In this document: piece after piece, positions 1 through 12,968 of the stretch
How positions within the stretch are numbered: position 1 is the stretch's first letter
How the letters are laid out: every line of letters starts with the position of its first letter
NCBI GenBank assembly: GCA_028023455.1
Contig: JAQFVV010012418.1
Span: 7,809,244-7,873,243, forward strand
DNA: 64,000 nucleotides
Origin: Epiperipatus broadwayi
Lineage: Eukaryota > Onychophora > Udeonychophora > Euonychophora > Peripatidae
Reading direction: 5' to 3'
Translations under genes and position numbers: made by a program
The notes under the pieces: generated by a model
What the model was told of the DNA's origin: nothing
The model's input: only the letters and a program-made list of their open reading frames with translations
Database searches by the model: none

Positions 1-874
1 TTAAAGATATCAGCTATTAATAGTGTCCTTTATAATTTTTTGTTTACAAGCTTTGCAACAACCTTAGCTTATATTACAGCTATCAATGGTCACTTCTTGT
101 TTCAAATCTCTTTAAAATGTTACAATCTTGAAATAAATATCTTCATGATTGAAATATAATTAAATTAATCTGCATTTTCATTTGAATCCTTTTATGTCCA
201 TTTCCTGTTAGCATTTTTTTTTCCAAAATAAGAATTCATTATATATATATATTTCACATGTCTTTGATCTTATATTTTAAAAGAATTGTGATGAAATGTA
301 AGTTTGAAATATGTATATTAATATATGAAATTAAAAGAATATCTAAAGAAAAAAAGGGTTTGTATGAAATGAAATTACTATATGAGCTATGTATATCTTA
401 TGCACTTGAAAAAAAAAGTGAACCGGATGTTTCAGAAATATATTTAGAGTGTGAGAGGTTGATCTGAGAGATGGTTATGTTACAATTGAGCTAAGGTGAA
501 AGATATACCAAGATAAGAATAAAATTTGAATATATATGTATTATAACAGTCGGGGGAAAGGTGGAATCTCATCGTATATGCCATACAAGGGTGCCACCAG
601 GGTATTGGAACCTGGAAAATTTATATAGTAGGCAGATATGCAAGTTAAAAATCCAACTTTTATTTTATTAAGACTGTCAGCCCTTGCCACTAGCTCATGG
701 AATAGCAGAGGTTTAAAACATATTTATTAAACTATACTTTTAATAAAAATTTACAAAAAATAAACTAGATCACTGCCAGTACTAATAACACAACAGATTT
801 TATTTACGTATATATAAGTGACAACAAACAAACTTGAAAAATAATTACTATAAAAAAATTATGCTTTATGTTTC

Positions 875-902
875 ATTATTATTATTATTATTATTATTAT
901 TT
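875..902. repeat. (ATT)n microsatellite
   Basis: Nine to ten uninterrupted ATT units, read directly from the sequence. Confidence 0.95.
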
Positions 903-1085
903 TCTTTTAAACTTTAATTTTTAATCTTAGAATGTTGAGCATAGATAGGCCACCTAGATGACACACTTAAAATATTTTCAAAACATTTGACTCCAGGCTA
1001 AAAGTCCGCAGCCACACCAATGCTCGCTTCCCAATATATATCCACAACCAATGCAATGTGAACATGTTAGCATAAAACCACACTG

Positions 1086-1159
1086 ACAGGAATGTGCATC
1101 TGATAGCGTGATATTATTTGAAGAACATGACCCTTGTCCAGTACAGGAATGTGCATCTG
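1086..1159 (+). repeat. 17-bp direct repeat, 57-bp period
   Basis: ACAGGAATGTGCATCTG occurs at 1,086-1,102 and again at 1,143-1,159. The flanks do not continue the match, so this is probably an old short duplication. Confidence 0.7.
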
Positions 1160-1940
1160 TCTGGTGAAGGAATCATGCATATAAAATAATAAAGAGAAAT
1201 TGCTATGTATGGATGGGAGAGTGGTCTATCTTGCCAACTTATAGTCCCTATCCATAGAGCTGAAAGGGATCAATGTTGTGGGAAGTCCCCCATGTCCATT
1301 TCAATGCCATGGCTACATCTTTGGGGTCATGCATTCAGTTGGACACATTGCCCTATATACTAACACACTTCACATTACATTGATATAAACACCCATATAT
1401 CCCTCCACCAGCATTGACACAACTATGAAACAAACAGTCCGAAATCAAAACTCCTTTAAACTAACATACTTAAATGAGTCTAAGCAGCCATCTACACCCA
1501 ACTTACATTTAAGACAATTTACTAATTTAATTCTTTAAAAAAATATTTAGTTTGGGGTTCTAACTTATTTTAAAATCACACATTGTATTCAACTTATTTT
1601 TACCATAAATAATATATTTGACCTATTTTTAAAATCTAATAATGCACAAATAATGATATGTGTTTGGTTTTATCTTTAAATTTATGTTTGCAATCGCAAA
1701 CTCCTATCCTATTACAAACAGATCTTATACTAAGCATAAATAAAAAAAATATAGTACATATTTTAAAAAGATTACATTTAAACTTTAGATGAGACTTTTA
1801 AAATTCCAAGTTTATAAAAAATAAAGTTCAGGTTTGATCAGGAGAGAAAGTCTATAGTTCATATTTAAAGGAAAATAAAGTTAGAAGATTTTAAATTAAA
1901 GAGAGTTTATAATTCATTTTTATCATTTATAATTTATACT

Positions 1941-2130
1941 TTCCTTTCTCTGGGTTCGTTCCATCGTGACGAAGATCTGAGTTTATTCAAGGGCCTTTTC
2001 TTGTGGACAATGATGATTTATGAAGATTTATGATGATTTCTGAAGACGGTACCAATGGTTCGATCCTGGGATCCATCGAGATGAAAGCTGCCATCGGCCG
2101 GCCGATACGAGGGAGTGCAACAGTGACAAT
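1941..2130. other. GC-richer island, unassigned
   Basis: This block is clearly less AT-rich than its surroundings. It holds GGTTCGATCCTGGG (B-box-like, near 2,057), a GGCCGGCC palindrome near 2,096 and repeated GATTTATGA-type words. It may be a diverged SINE or MITE, but no second copy is visible in the window. Confidence 0.35.
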
Positions 2131-5100
2131 AACTTTTTTTTTTCAGCAATGACAAACGAATTCAAAATTCTAATCTTCTCATTAATTATTTCTTTTGAAT
2201 TTTTCCTTTTATAATCCTGAAGCATCTTATCTAGGAATGCACGGATCCATCTGACATATTTCAAATATGTATTTCATTGGTTCATTGGGTTTGTGGCTAA
2301 GTAGATTTTTCCACTGTGGTCTGTGTATATCTCTTTGGTGGGAAAAGCAAGTCTTTTGTTTCTATCTCTCGACTCTTATCTATTTCGTAGTAATCTTTTT
2401 AATGGTCATTTTGCCCTAAGGACCTATTTGTAATTTTATTTTTAAGATTAAAAGGTTTTTTATTATATTTATCTAAGATTAGAATCTTTGCTTCGATTCT
2501 AAAAAATTTTTAAACTTATTTTATTTCAATATTTAAATGAAACTTATTAATAATTCATTATTTGTGCATTTTGAACGTCTGTGCTTTTAATTCATTATTG
2601 AATATTTACAAAAAAAAAATTTAAGTACTACAATTTAAATGTAATGTATATATATCCCGTTACAATATATAGTATATTTTCTGCAAATAACATAAGTCTG
2701 TGATCTCATTTCTCCTTCATAATCAAATTTATCCACAACACTTTCAATTATTTTCCAACATTAGCATTAAATTTTTCCGTGATAATTTTAAAATATTGTT
2801 TGATGTATAAATGAGTGAATATACTCAAACAAATTTGTATATATAATAATTTTTACATTGTTAGAAAAATTAAATTATTTTTATTCTCAATTTTTAAAGA
2901 AAAAAAACATTATTTTTTTAGATTGAAGCCATCTCCACTTATCTTGTTTATAATTACAGCTGTAATGCCAATTAGGATTTGAACCATTCAATAATTTTCA
3001 GATCCTTTTCAGATCTTTTTTATTATTATCAACAATTTTTTCTACTCCTTGTACCGTCCACAGTATTGGCTTTTATTTATGTACGTTTTCTAAATTTCAG
3101 TGGTGCATCTGGTTATTATTCTATTTTATTATCAGGTATATTATTTCTTTTAATTTTTAATATCTTCTTTCATTTTAATCCGGATTGCTAATCAAATTTT
3201 AATTACTTATCACATGATCACTTATATATATAAACATTTTTAGTGCTTCAATGGAATGCTTTTGTAATATAATAAGAGTCTTGAATCTGACAAACTGCAG
3301 CTGGAAAATTATATTATCTTACTTGAGTGAGTTTCCATTACATAATTTTTTATTTTATTTTTCCCAATATATAACTAAAAAAATTTAGTCAGTATGTCAA
3401 TTATTATTAATTTAACAATGTATGTATGCATTTGTAATTTTATCTGTAAATATATATGTATAAGAGATGTGAAGAGATTGTGTTAGTTTTGGATTAGACC
3501 TCTCAAACATTTTGAAGGGTCTTTTTGTGGTTGTTGTTGTTGTTACTAAGCTTTTACTGTTATAGTATACCCAGTTTGTATACAATATTATGAATGAGAG
3601 TATTTAAGCACCATCTAAATAATCAAAATTCTGAAATGTGAATTATGATAATTCAAAACTCATAGATCAGTTTAAAATAAACCCTCTTCATCATCTACTG
3701 CACCTTACAGATTAGTTTTAAAGCATACTTTATTAAAAACAAAAGATGAAATTATATTATATAATATATTTTACATAAACTAATATATAGTTTAACAATA
3801 TTTTTGTTAAGGTCTAAACAAAAATGGCACATCAGAAACCATATGGTAAAAAGTATAAATGTTATTTGTATGTTAGGAGAAAGCTCTCTATTTATACTGC
3901 TTACTAAATAAATGAGAGATGGAATATGAGATCTAGTAATTGGAACTATTATGTTTCAGTATGTTTGCAATGCTGGACAATTATTAAGGAAATATTTCAT
4001 AGTTTCTTCTTCCTTGTGACATAGAGAAAAGACATTGGTATAGAAAGAGTCTCAAGATTGATTTTAATTAAAAAGTCCAAATATTTTAGCTGTAAATACC
4101 AACATTTAAATTTTTGAATTATCTGCTTATTAGTAAGTTTAAGTCCAGATTATGATGGTTAATTAATTCTTCTTTATGTACTATTTACATATTCATCCCA
4201 ATATTTAATTTGTGTTACAAATAATTTTTGATTTGGTGTAGGTATTTAGCTATAGAAGTGATTAATCATTTAATGAAAATATTTTTGATTGGTGGTGATG
4301 TATCCAATTAATTAACCAATATAAAGCTTAATACATCAGGCTACAAGTTTATCAACCTGCTGATCTCATTTATTGCTCTCTGGAGAGTATATTGAGATGC
4401 AGGGTAATGAGAGCCCATTATAGTTGAAAGAGTTGCATAAACCCTAATTTATCAAGATATTTATATGAATCTATTTTGGAGTTTACTGAATATTTTGTTT
4501 TTGTAAAAATGTAATGTATGGAGAGAATTGTGTCACCCAGTTTTTAATAAAAAAGAGTCTTTGAAATGAATTTATAATTTTCACATTAATCTCAGTGATG
4601 CTTATATTCATAATGGATTTATAGAGGTGTTTCTAATGTTAATATAAGAGGTCAGTGATTAAAAAGTGTGCATTTATGTGGTGAATCTATATAAATATTG
4701 TAACTAAAATATATACATTATCTATTAAATTATGTATGAAACTAATTAAACACCACTGCAATAAGACCTAGCTGTAGTGAATGACCCTGGATTACAGACA
4801 ATAAGTGAACTAGCCCTAATTTTTTTTCCAGATTCTACTATTCCAATTAGAATTATTTCTGTTCCAAAGAAACATCAGTAATCTCATGAAGTTTTAACAT
4901 TCCATTTCAATATTCCTTGGATTGGTAATTTTATTGAATCATTATATGAATTGTCAGAAATTCAAAATAGTTTTTTCCCCCATTTTTAAATTATTTATTG
5001 GAGAGTTGTTGCCCTTTTTTAATTTTTAGCATGTTCACTTCTGTGACATATATGAATTGTTTTTGTGTAAGTGGAAATTACTTTCAGAGTTTTTCCTAGT

Positions 5101-5404
5101 TCAATACACTGAATTAGTTTTTCCAAGAGGATTATCTTCCAGAGGTGAGTTATATTTGTTTGTGTGTATGTGTGTTTATGAATGTAGGGCATGGAGACCT
5201 TTGTTGAAAGTTTGTTTTTAGTGTTGAAGTTAATTTTTTGTTTATACATTGATTTAAATTCTTTATTTATTGGAATGGCATTTATTTTTTCCTTTTTTTA
5301 TTTTTCTTTATGTTTTTTTTTTCATTACTAATTAGAAACTGTATTCTTTCCCTAAAGAGGTATTAAGGTTTTCTTACTTACTTGTGTTGTAATGCTTTTT
5401 CCAG
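2131..5404. other. AT-rich non-coding stretch
   Basis: Nothing recognisable: runs of T and A, and short open frames (2,979-3,191 plus; 5,019-5,249 minus) without motifs. The minus frame at 5,019-5,249 lies just downstream of the retroelement relic at 5.4-6.3 kb and could be its tail, but nothing shows this. Confidence 0.5.
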
Positions 5405-6319
5405 TTATCCTAATGAATTAATATTAGAAGTTATCATATCATCCGGCATTATTTTTTCAACTTGTATTTGTTCCTGTGGAGTATCATTAATAATAGACTT
5501 CAGTGCATTTATTTTGGATGTGGCATTGTTGATTTGTGGTTGTTTAAAAGTTGTGTGATCTGTTTTTTCACTAGAAGAATGTAATTTAACTGTATTTTCT
5601 TGAAATGTCATTACTTTCCTGGCACACTGATGGGTTTTAGATTTTTTTAGCCCACAATTTTTACAAAATCTATCTGGGCAATCCTTGATGAGATGACCCC
5701 TGGATTTGCAAGAAAAGCATTAAGGGGTATACCTTTAAATGTTATTATTAATGGAAAGTTGTCTCAAGAGTGTAAAATTAATATATTTAGTAATTGAATG
5801 TTTTTATTTAGTAAGATGTTGAACAGTGCAGTCTTAGGACTGATAGTGTTGCTCTTTATTTCTAACATATATCTGAATTCAGATATTTTCTCATATTTAT
5901 CAAGTATGCTTTGAATATCTTGACTTGTGAAATTTATATGACAGTTTTTAATCTGGCCTGTTGTTTTGATTTCTCTGTTAATGTTAATACAGTAGACAAT
6001 TTTATCATTGACAAAGTGAACATGATTTTGGAAAAAATATTTTTTGAGTTAAGTTGATTAAACTCTAGCACTAAGTATCTATTATTAGAGTCATCTAATA
6101 CTTATAAAGCATTACCCACATTTCCTTTTTAATAAGAAATTCACAAATGTCTTCTGTGGGAAATTTTATAATTGTAATGTTTAAATATGTCATTGCTATA
6201 ATCAGTGTCTTTTCATTTATGGACTTTTGGAAAGATTTCAGAATTGTCATTGTTATATCTTGATATTCTTCATCATTTACAAGATTAATATTAATAATAA
6301 TTGGGAATCTACTACACAT
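5405..6319 (-). pseudogene. retroelement ORF1/Gag-like relic with CCHC zinc knuckle
   Basis: On the minus strand, 5,719 to 5,678 encodes CFSCKSRGHLIKDC, a perfect CX2CX4HX4C zinc knuckle. A second Cys/His cluster (CKNC...HQC) follows, then a polar, Asn/Lys/Thr-rich tail in the same frame to a stop at 5,405. Such knuckles bind nucleic acid in Gag and in the ORF1 proteins of LINEs. Upstream, the frame at 6,319-6,095 and diverged sequence between them look like the N-terminal half of the same protein, but a stop lies immediately before the knuckle and frames change. No reverse transcriptase is visible next to it, so the class (LINE ORF1 or Gag) is open. The knuckle is seen directly; the rest is inferred. 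Confidence 0.6.
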
Positions 6320-6358
6320 GCACTGGATAAATTTAAACGTTTAATGAATATTCTATCC

Positions 6359-6690
6359 AAATATAAGATAAAGTCTTTTGAAAAGATAAATGAATCCACT
6401 CTATTATTTTAAGATGTAAATGTTTATATATAAGCAAATCTTAAGCATTTAAAAATGAGAATATGATGATATTAAATAATTACTTTCAATTCCTTTTACT
6501 AGGTTTTAATGAATGAAGCTTGCAAAATTTAATATCTTCACATTCTCATTTTCAAATGCTTAGGATTTGCCTATACATATACATTTAGGTTAAAAAGATC
6601 ATATTTAGATACTAGTCCTGCAATGTAGGGTAGATGTTATGCCTTTTCACAGTTTGTAATAAATGTGTAACCTTGTGATCACATCAAATT
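6359..6690. mobile_element. palindromic MITE, dispersed family M
   Basis: 6,411-6,592 folds on itself: AAATCTTAAGCATTT on the left is mirrored by AAATCCTAAGCATTT read on the other strand, and the arms run about 70 bp. The flanking words (AAAGTCTTTTGAAAAGAT near 6,372; CCTTTTCACA near 6,642; CTTGTGATC near 6,674) recur in diverged form at 20.05-20.31 kb, 37.0-37.3 kb and 55.3-55.5 kb. There is no coding capacity, so this is a non-autonomous family. Confidence 0.6.
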
Positions 6691-7750
6691 TAAGCAAAAT
6701 AAACTCTTCAGTGTTATCAGATCTCATGTGAAAACGTGTTTCCCTTTACCAAAATACAGTATTTTTTTATATTTTGACATTTTCAGTTATTGTCCAGATT
6801 TCTTTCTGACAACAGCTTTCATTCCAATTGCATTTCTGTTTCAGATAAGTATTTCTACATTATTTCTACTTCTGAGTTACTCCAGTTCATTTGATTTTAA
6901 GTGTGTAAGTATGTAGTGTTCATTTTTGTCCTTTTGATTTTCTTTTCATAACATCCTAATGCCAGTTAAAATCATTTTCACATGAATCACAGATATAAAC
7001 TTTATGAATCCAGCACCTGGGGTTCACTGAAACAGTCAATCTTAGCTTAAGATTGTGCTTCATGTTTCCATCTACTAACCTATGTTTAAATCCCTATTTC
7101 CCATCCCACTCCTTTTGTCGTGTATATATATTTCATGTATATATTTGAGATGCGCGCCTAAATTATAAAATTTAATGTTTCAATAACATGTTTTAACATT
7201 ATTATTAATTCTTTTTATTAATTATTAGTTCTTTTTTATTAAAGTATTATAGATGCGGCTCAAATATATACATAGGAGCAAAACTTACTAACAAAATATT
7301 GATGTTTTAAATATTTCTTATATGTCATTTTTAGCTTTTTCTTTTTAAATTGCTTGTTTTTCTATTAAGCTATATATTTTTTATAAAATCCAATATGGAA
7401 GATGTGACTGTTGTAATTGTCCAAAAATAATTAAAGGGAGGTATTTTTTAATTAAAGTTTTACTTAAAATAAATGGGATTAAGTAGATTAAAGATTTACT
7501 AGTGTTAGAAACATGTTGTCAAATCTATTTCTAATCTGGAAATAGATTTGAATTTATTTTTGGACGTTATCTTACAATTGCATCTTCAAAAACAACTGAT
7601 AAAAGAAAAGGTATAAAATGACTGAATTTTGAATCAGGGGGATTAACTACTATTGAAACAGGGGATTAGCTACTTTTAGAGAGAGGTATTATAAACATAT
7701 TTCATTTTGCTTGAAACTTACAAATGATGTAGCAATAAATCCACAACTCT

Positions 7751-7787
7751 TCAGCGGCCTCTGCCGCTACCGTAATATCCTGCTGCC
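7751..7787 (-). CDS. putative terminal coding exon, copy 1 (partial)
   Basis: On the minus strand a pyrimidine-rich tract ends in CAG at 7,790-7,788. A 37-bp open stretch follows: one base completing a split codon, then AAGYYGSGRGR and TGA. Glycine/arginine/tyrosine-rich tails of this kind are common in RNA-binding proteins of the hnRNP or RGG type; that is a resemblance, not an identification. The same exon occurs in copies 2 and 3. Copy 1 differs from copy 3 only by two third-position changes (TAC for TAT, AGC for AGT), which fits a coding origin. No upstream exon was found in the repeat, so the gene may be truncated or its other exons may lie outside. A chance open frame is possible. Confidence 0.4.
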
Positions 7788-8426
7788 CTGAAATGAAGAA
7801 AGATCTAAAAAGAACTTTAGAATGCTAATAAAAGTTTGCCATCACCAAGAAGAATTCATTTTGGATCCTCAATTTGCCATACATGAGCTGTACTTGGAAA
7901 ATAGACTTATTAAATGTGCACAAGGTAACTTTTATGCTACTATTTGAAAATGAATCTAGCCTCACTAATCTCAAATCCTGCTATCAAGATTCTGACATAT
8001 TGTACAATTTTCTGTCTTTTAAATTAATATGTTTTTTTATATATATAAATAACATGTAATTTGCTCTTCAATAATTTCTATAAATTTAATCCTATCCCAT
8101 ATGCTTTAACTTCTTTTTTATTTTGGTGCGGTCATTTATTTATATATATTTATTATTTGATTTATATATCTGCTTGTTTATTAATATGTCAATCTAAAAC
8201 AATCTGACGAATTGAATTTTCTAAAAATCCTTTCTTCTTTTTAAGTAAACCTTCATGAATCAAGTTTATTAACATTCCCTTAAAATATAACGTATTGTTA
8301 ATTAATATGTTCACCAGGTTGTTTTATGAATCAACATTTTAGGTTCGTTTTTAATATAAAAATTGATTTTTTTAACTCTGAAAATCCAGAACTTAAGCTA
8401 ATTAACGCTTTGAAATCTTATAAAAT

Positions 8427-10316
8427 CTTACATTATTTTGATGCGGCAAATTAAATAATTTTTTTTGTCGGTTTGTTTAGATTAATCGACTTACTGAAAT
8501 GGCCAACTACAAAATTCAATGAGCTATTAACTTTAAATTCTCCCCCTGTTAATTTTTTTTATTATTATTTAAAAATCATTACAAGGAGACTTCCTTCCGT
8601 AAATTAATTAATAGAAAGCTCATTTAGTTTTGTACCTCATATATATATATTTTTTTTTATTTATTTGAATGATTGAAATTATTTTAAAAGTATCTTACTA
8701 TTACCTCCAATTTAAAATAGCCCTGTAATTATTTCTGAAAGAATAAATAATTTTAGTGAATCAATTAAGTAAAATTTATCATAGAAATTTATCAGTATAT
8801 ATATTTCATACATATATTTTATTTGTCAGAAAATATTAAAATTATGATTTACAATTTATTAGTTTGATATTTAATGCCTGTCTATGTTAATTAAAGACAA
8901 GTCCTATTTTGTAATCTTCCATGATGAGTGGGGAAAACAATTTTATATTTTAGTTTTAATTCTTGCCTTTCTTTTTGTAATATAATTTACTATTCATTCA
9001 TTAATGACCTAACGTTTCTGGGACTTTCCATTATATCAGGGAGCCAATGATTTTAATCAGGATTTATTATTTTGTTAATGATACACTATCTATCTATATA
9101 CGTCTAAGGCATTGTGTATTTATAGTTACAACCATTTCTTTATTATTGCTATTCTTGCTTTGCTACCAACCTCTTAGGATCTTCGGAATCTGACCAGTCC
9201 AACCTTTTACACTCCCTCAAAGTAGACATAGTTCATACCAAGGGATTCTTTTTGAGCATTGCTATTAAGATGTATATGCACATCAAAATATTATTATGAT
9301 TATTTAGAGACATGTTTGGCTGGAGGGCTAGCATTTCTCATCATCTAGTTGTATTTACTAGGAAATTGTCTGTAGTAAAGCCACCCAGAGGGTCAATAAC
9401 AGACCTCATTTATTTTGTTGTAATCTATAATAGCATATTGCCTTCTTCATCATTTTATATCTTTATTTAGCAAACCTGAAATGCTCTCTGCCATGATGGC
9501 ACGTCCTTTACAAACAATTTTTGTAATTATTTAAATCTGACTGTATAATTGTCAATTATTTATTTAAGAACTATTTTGCTTCCCACACTCATTATATAAA
9601 AATGATTTTAAATGTAATAGTGTTTTAAATGCCCATCTTTCATATTTTGTAATATATATATATATATAAAACAAATTTATTTGTAATATCTTATTTTATT
9701 GCTGATTGGTTTTTGGCCGACCAATTAACAAACTTTTACATTGTTTGTCAAAGCCACATCAAAACGAATTAAAGAAAATAACCAAGTTGTATAAACAAAG
9801 ACTCCTTATTTTGTACTAAATTCTTTAATAAATTCCTATAATATTATCATTTAAATAAGCTTAGTTTGTCATTATTCCCAATCTCTAAGGTTAATTACTC
9901 TATTTGTTTATAATATTTATTTGATGTAAGTTCACTTCTTTATAATGTTGCCATAAAGAATTATAATTATTACAGTTCAAACCATTAGTAATCGATCAAA
10001 TCATATCTGTACTGTTCTGCAATCATCAGAATCCATTAAATCATTGATTTTTCATGTAAACCCTTTATTATTTTTGAGTCTCTATGTGAACCATGACCTC
10101 CAGCTGGGACGGAATAAAACCAAGCACTGCTAGTGTCATCACAAACGTTATCCATTAGTCAGAGAGGCAATAATTTAGGCAAATAGGTTAGGATTCATCC
10201 TTGTCCTGACATATGTATTTTGTGCATGGTTGGATTCAAGGTACTTTTGCTTGGATTATTGGTCTTGTTGAATGAATACACGATTTTGACCAGCACAGAG
10301 GCTGCGGTTTTTTTTT
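8427..10316. other. 1.89-kb segment present only in copy 1
   Basis: Copies 2 and 3 run directly from the TATAAAAT at 8,420-8,426 into CTAAAATAAGGTGAC (10,317), with about 15 bases of filler, so they lack this block. Both share the same absence, which points to a deletion in their common ancestor or an insertion in copy 1. No coding frame, terminal repeat or target duplication is visible, which slightly favours deletion. Confidence 0.7.
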
Positions 10317-10546
10317 CTAAAATAAGGTGACTTAATTGTTTTACATATATATATAACTGCTAGTTTTTTTTATTTATATACTCTTAAAATGTATGCTTAA
10401 AATATCAAATAAAGTACTTATATATTTCATTTATTATAAAATCCGAAAGTGGGATTGATTTATTTCAAATATCAGAAAAGGGATGGGGGTAAATCTTAAT
10501 GTTTCTTTTACTAGGTAAAATCTTAATGTATATTTTATTAAATGAA

Positions 10547-10550
<4 letters not shown>

Positions 10551-10628
<78 letters not shown>
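10551..10628. repeat. compound (TC)n(TA)n microsatellite
   Basis: About 15 TC units (10,551-10,580) are followed by about 24 TA units. The equivalent sites in copy 2 (near 14,586) and copy 3 (near 17,410) hold only a few units of each, so the array expanded in copy 1 after duplication. Confidence 0.95.
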
Positions 10629-10633
<5 letters not shown>

Positions 10634-12031
10634 TGCATGGCGCATTATAGTATTCAAACAAGGGTCATTTATTTTTAAAGCAGTAAAACTTTTCAAGGTC
10701 ATTAGTGACATTTATATCGTACTGCATTCCTGACATATAGCCGATCTTCATGATTATATATCTGTGCTTCTTAATCTGGGGGTTATGACAAGATCGAACC
10801 CATAGATTTCTTCTCATTCCATAGATAGTTGATCTATCTGGAACCACATTTATTTCATATAAAATGCCTCTGGCAGTGATCCCGTAAGTTTGGCACATGC
10901 TATGCATATTCACTTCGTAGATAAAAGGGCCTCTCATGTTGGTTATACCCGCAAAAGTCTGGGCCACGCCATGCCTATCTACTTTTCTCTAAGCACTACC
11001 CAAGAAGGGGGTGTGAGATTTCGTTTTTCATCCAGAAGCATGACCTTTTCCTCTTAGTTATTTTAGGCTATTATGTCAGCACTGCAAACTTCTTCGTATT
11101 ATTATTTCTTTTGCTTCATGACGCAGTTTTAATGCTCTAATATTAAAATTAAGCTTTGCTTAAAATATATATAAATGCCAACTAATTCTATTTTATTAAT
11201 TAAATTTATTTCAGTCTTATACAGTCCCACCATCGTGATTTATATATCTATTTAAGAGTATCTATATGCCTTGGGGAAAATAAAGTGTTCGTCTTACTAT
11301 TGTTTAAATAATTTTTCAATAAATATTTTTGTCATAGTTCAAATATAATCTTTTAACTGTCTTTTGTTTATTTTCACGACCTCAATGGTGTGAAAATAAT
11401 TTATATCATATGTATATGAATCCCAGAATGCTCCCCTGAATAATGTTAGTCACCATGTTTCAGAACCGTAATCCGAAGCGTTAATAGCAATTTTGTGTAA
11501 CTTTTTTCTAATGCTGATTGGCATTTTAATATTAGACCCACCAAAGATGTGTGCTTATTTATAATATATCATTTAGCTAATAAAGAGCATATGAGAAATA
11601 ATAGCGTGAATGACACTATGTTAATTATCTACCGCTTGCTCATTCACGCACATACTAATGTACTTAATTTATAAATGTAAATAATTTTTCATTATATTAA
11701 ACTATATTTTATTGTCTAACTTATTTGAGTAGTTCGAATTCCTTTTCCTCCACTTCCACATATTACAGCCATGCTTATGTATATTTTAATATAGTCATAG
11801 TAATTGATGTCTCATTGTCTTCTCCGCTCTCCTAGTCGGCCGGATTAAAATTAATTCTCATGTGCCATCACTATTATGCGATTCATTAGGTGTTTGATCT
11901 GGGGCTTAGAGAGTGGGTTCGAATCCAGGTGGGTTCCTGACCTAAATCTTAGGCTGGACTGGGTTGAAGTACATTTTGTGAGTTCCAGCTCATGTTAGAT
12001 GGATAAACATGTTTTGACTGGCACATAGGAT

Positions 12032-12962
12032 TTTTTTTTTCTCGGGCTTGGCTTCCCAAGTGGGGCTTCGATATAAACACCCACATACCCTGAGTACTGA
12101 AGTCTGTTTATATGTATTTTTTTAAAAAAAAGTTGTAAGAGATATAGCTTTTCTTTTTTTTTCCATGTTTGATATGTTTAAAATAATGTGTTCAAAGTGT
12201 AAAATTCACTGTTTAAAATTAAAACCCTTGTACTACAACCATAGTACATATGTATTTTTCTTCAATGTCATATATAAAGTTTTTTGTTCTTGAGACATAT
12301 ATGAAAAATGTATAAATAATTCATAAATCATTTATTACTCTGTATCAGCTGGCACCCTTATAAATAGAAATTTTGCTAACCAGTAGTGAGTCAAATGCAA
12401 AAATGTTGGAAATAAAGGGTTCGAACTCAGTTAAAAAAAAATTATTGAGAGCAATTTTTTTTTGATTTAGTGCTATAATGTATAAAAGTTTAAACATGTA
12501 ATAACTAAACTATGAGTTTTCTTTTAGATGCATGGATTTTTTTTTCTTTTTCTTTCTTTTCCAATAGTATGTAGTATTGTGTAGTGTATATAGAAGTGTA
12601 TGTGTGTGTAAAATTTATGTATTTGTATATGTAGCGCTGCATATATATGTACATAGGTGTGTATGTGCGATGTGTAGGAACAGATGTGTTTGAAAGTTTT
12701 ATATGTATTGCATTGCTATATCTTTTCGTGGAAACCTCATAAGCCTGAAGAAATTGTGTTTTGCCCAAGTATAGAAATTTTTTTTCATTATATAGATGTG
12801 CAAATTTTTTTTTTCTGGATGTAACGTTTAGTTTTATATAACAAGATTGTGTATTGAATTTTGAAAATTTTCATCGTTCTGGTCATCACTTGAAAACTCC
12901 TAGTCAAGGCATTTTTTTTTTTTTAATGTTTTTGTTTTTTGTTTCATTGTATGTCCGGAGAA
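12032..12962. other. unique spacer between repeat copies 1 and 2
   Basis: AT-rich with T runs. The minus open frame at 12,505-12,768 comes from TG/TA-rich simple sequence, and I see no gene. CTCGGGCTTGGCTTCCCAAG near 12,041 is a locally GC-richer word without a second copy. Confidence 0.5.
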
Positions 12963-12968
12963 ATGAAG

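Larger units (their letters stand above)
1..1940. other. AT-rich non-coding stretch
   Basis: No convincing gene is visible. Short open frames (for example 258-467) are AT-rich, lack recognisable motifs and look like chance. The stretch holds an ATT microsatellite, a 17-bp direct repeat and a slightly less AT-rich part at about 950-1,500 in which I recognise nothing. Confidence 0.6.
7033..12031 (+). repeat. segmental repeat, copy 1 (long form)
   Basis: This is homologous to 12,969-16,011 in direct orientation and to 16,012-19,070 in inverted orientation. It starts at CAGTCAATCTTAGC, ends at TGGCACATAGGAT, and differs from the other copies by scattered substitutions. It alone contains 8,427-10,316 and an expanded TC/TA microsatellite. 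Near the right end (11,918-11,928) is a B-box-like GGTTCGAATCC, so the tail may be SINE-derived. No terminal inverted repeats and no transposase are visible. A segmental duplication explains it better than a known transposon, though an unknown large element is possible. Confidence 0.85.

Noticed and set aside
7874-8059. Frames at 7,874-8,059 and 13,771-14,040 shared by repeat copies 1 and 2
   Set aside because: They lie opposite the putative exon strand, are AT-rich and differ by frameshifts; shared only because the DNA is duplicated.
10434-10733. Opposing frames across the TC/TA microsatellite
   Set aside because: They are simple-repeat translations (Ser-Leu and Tyr-Ile runs) and not proteins.
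10665-10967. 100-codon minus-strand frame, with partial equivalents at 14,730-14,942 and about 17,055-17,360
   Set aside because: The first codon is GTG, not ATG. Differences between copies are mostly amino-acid-changing CpG transitions plus a stop and an inserted codon, so there is no sign of coding constraint.
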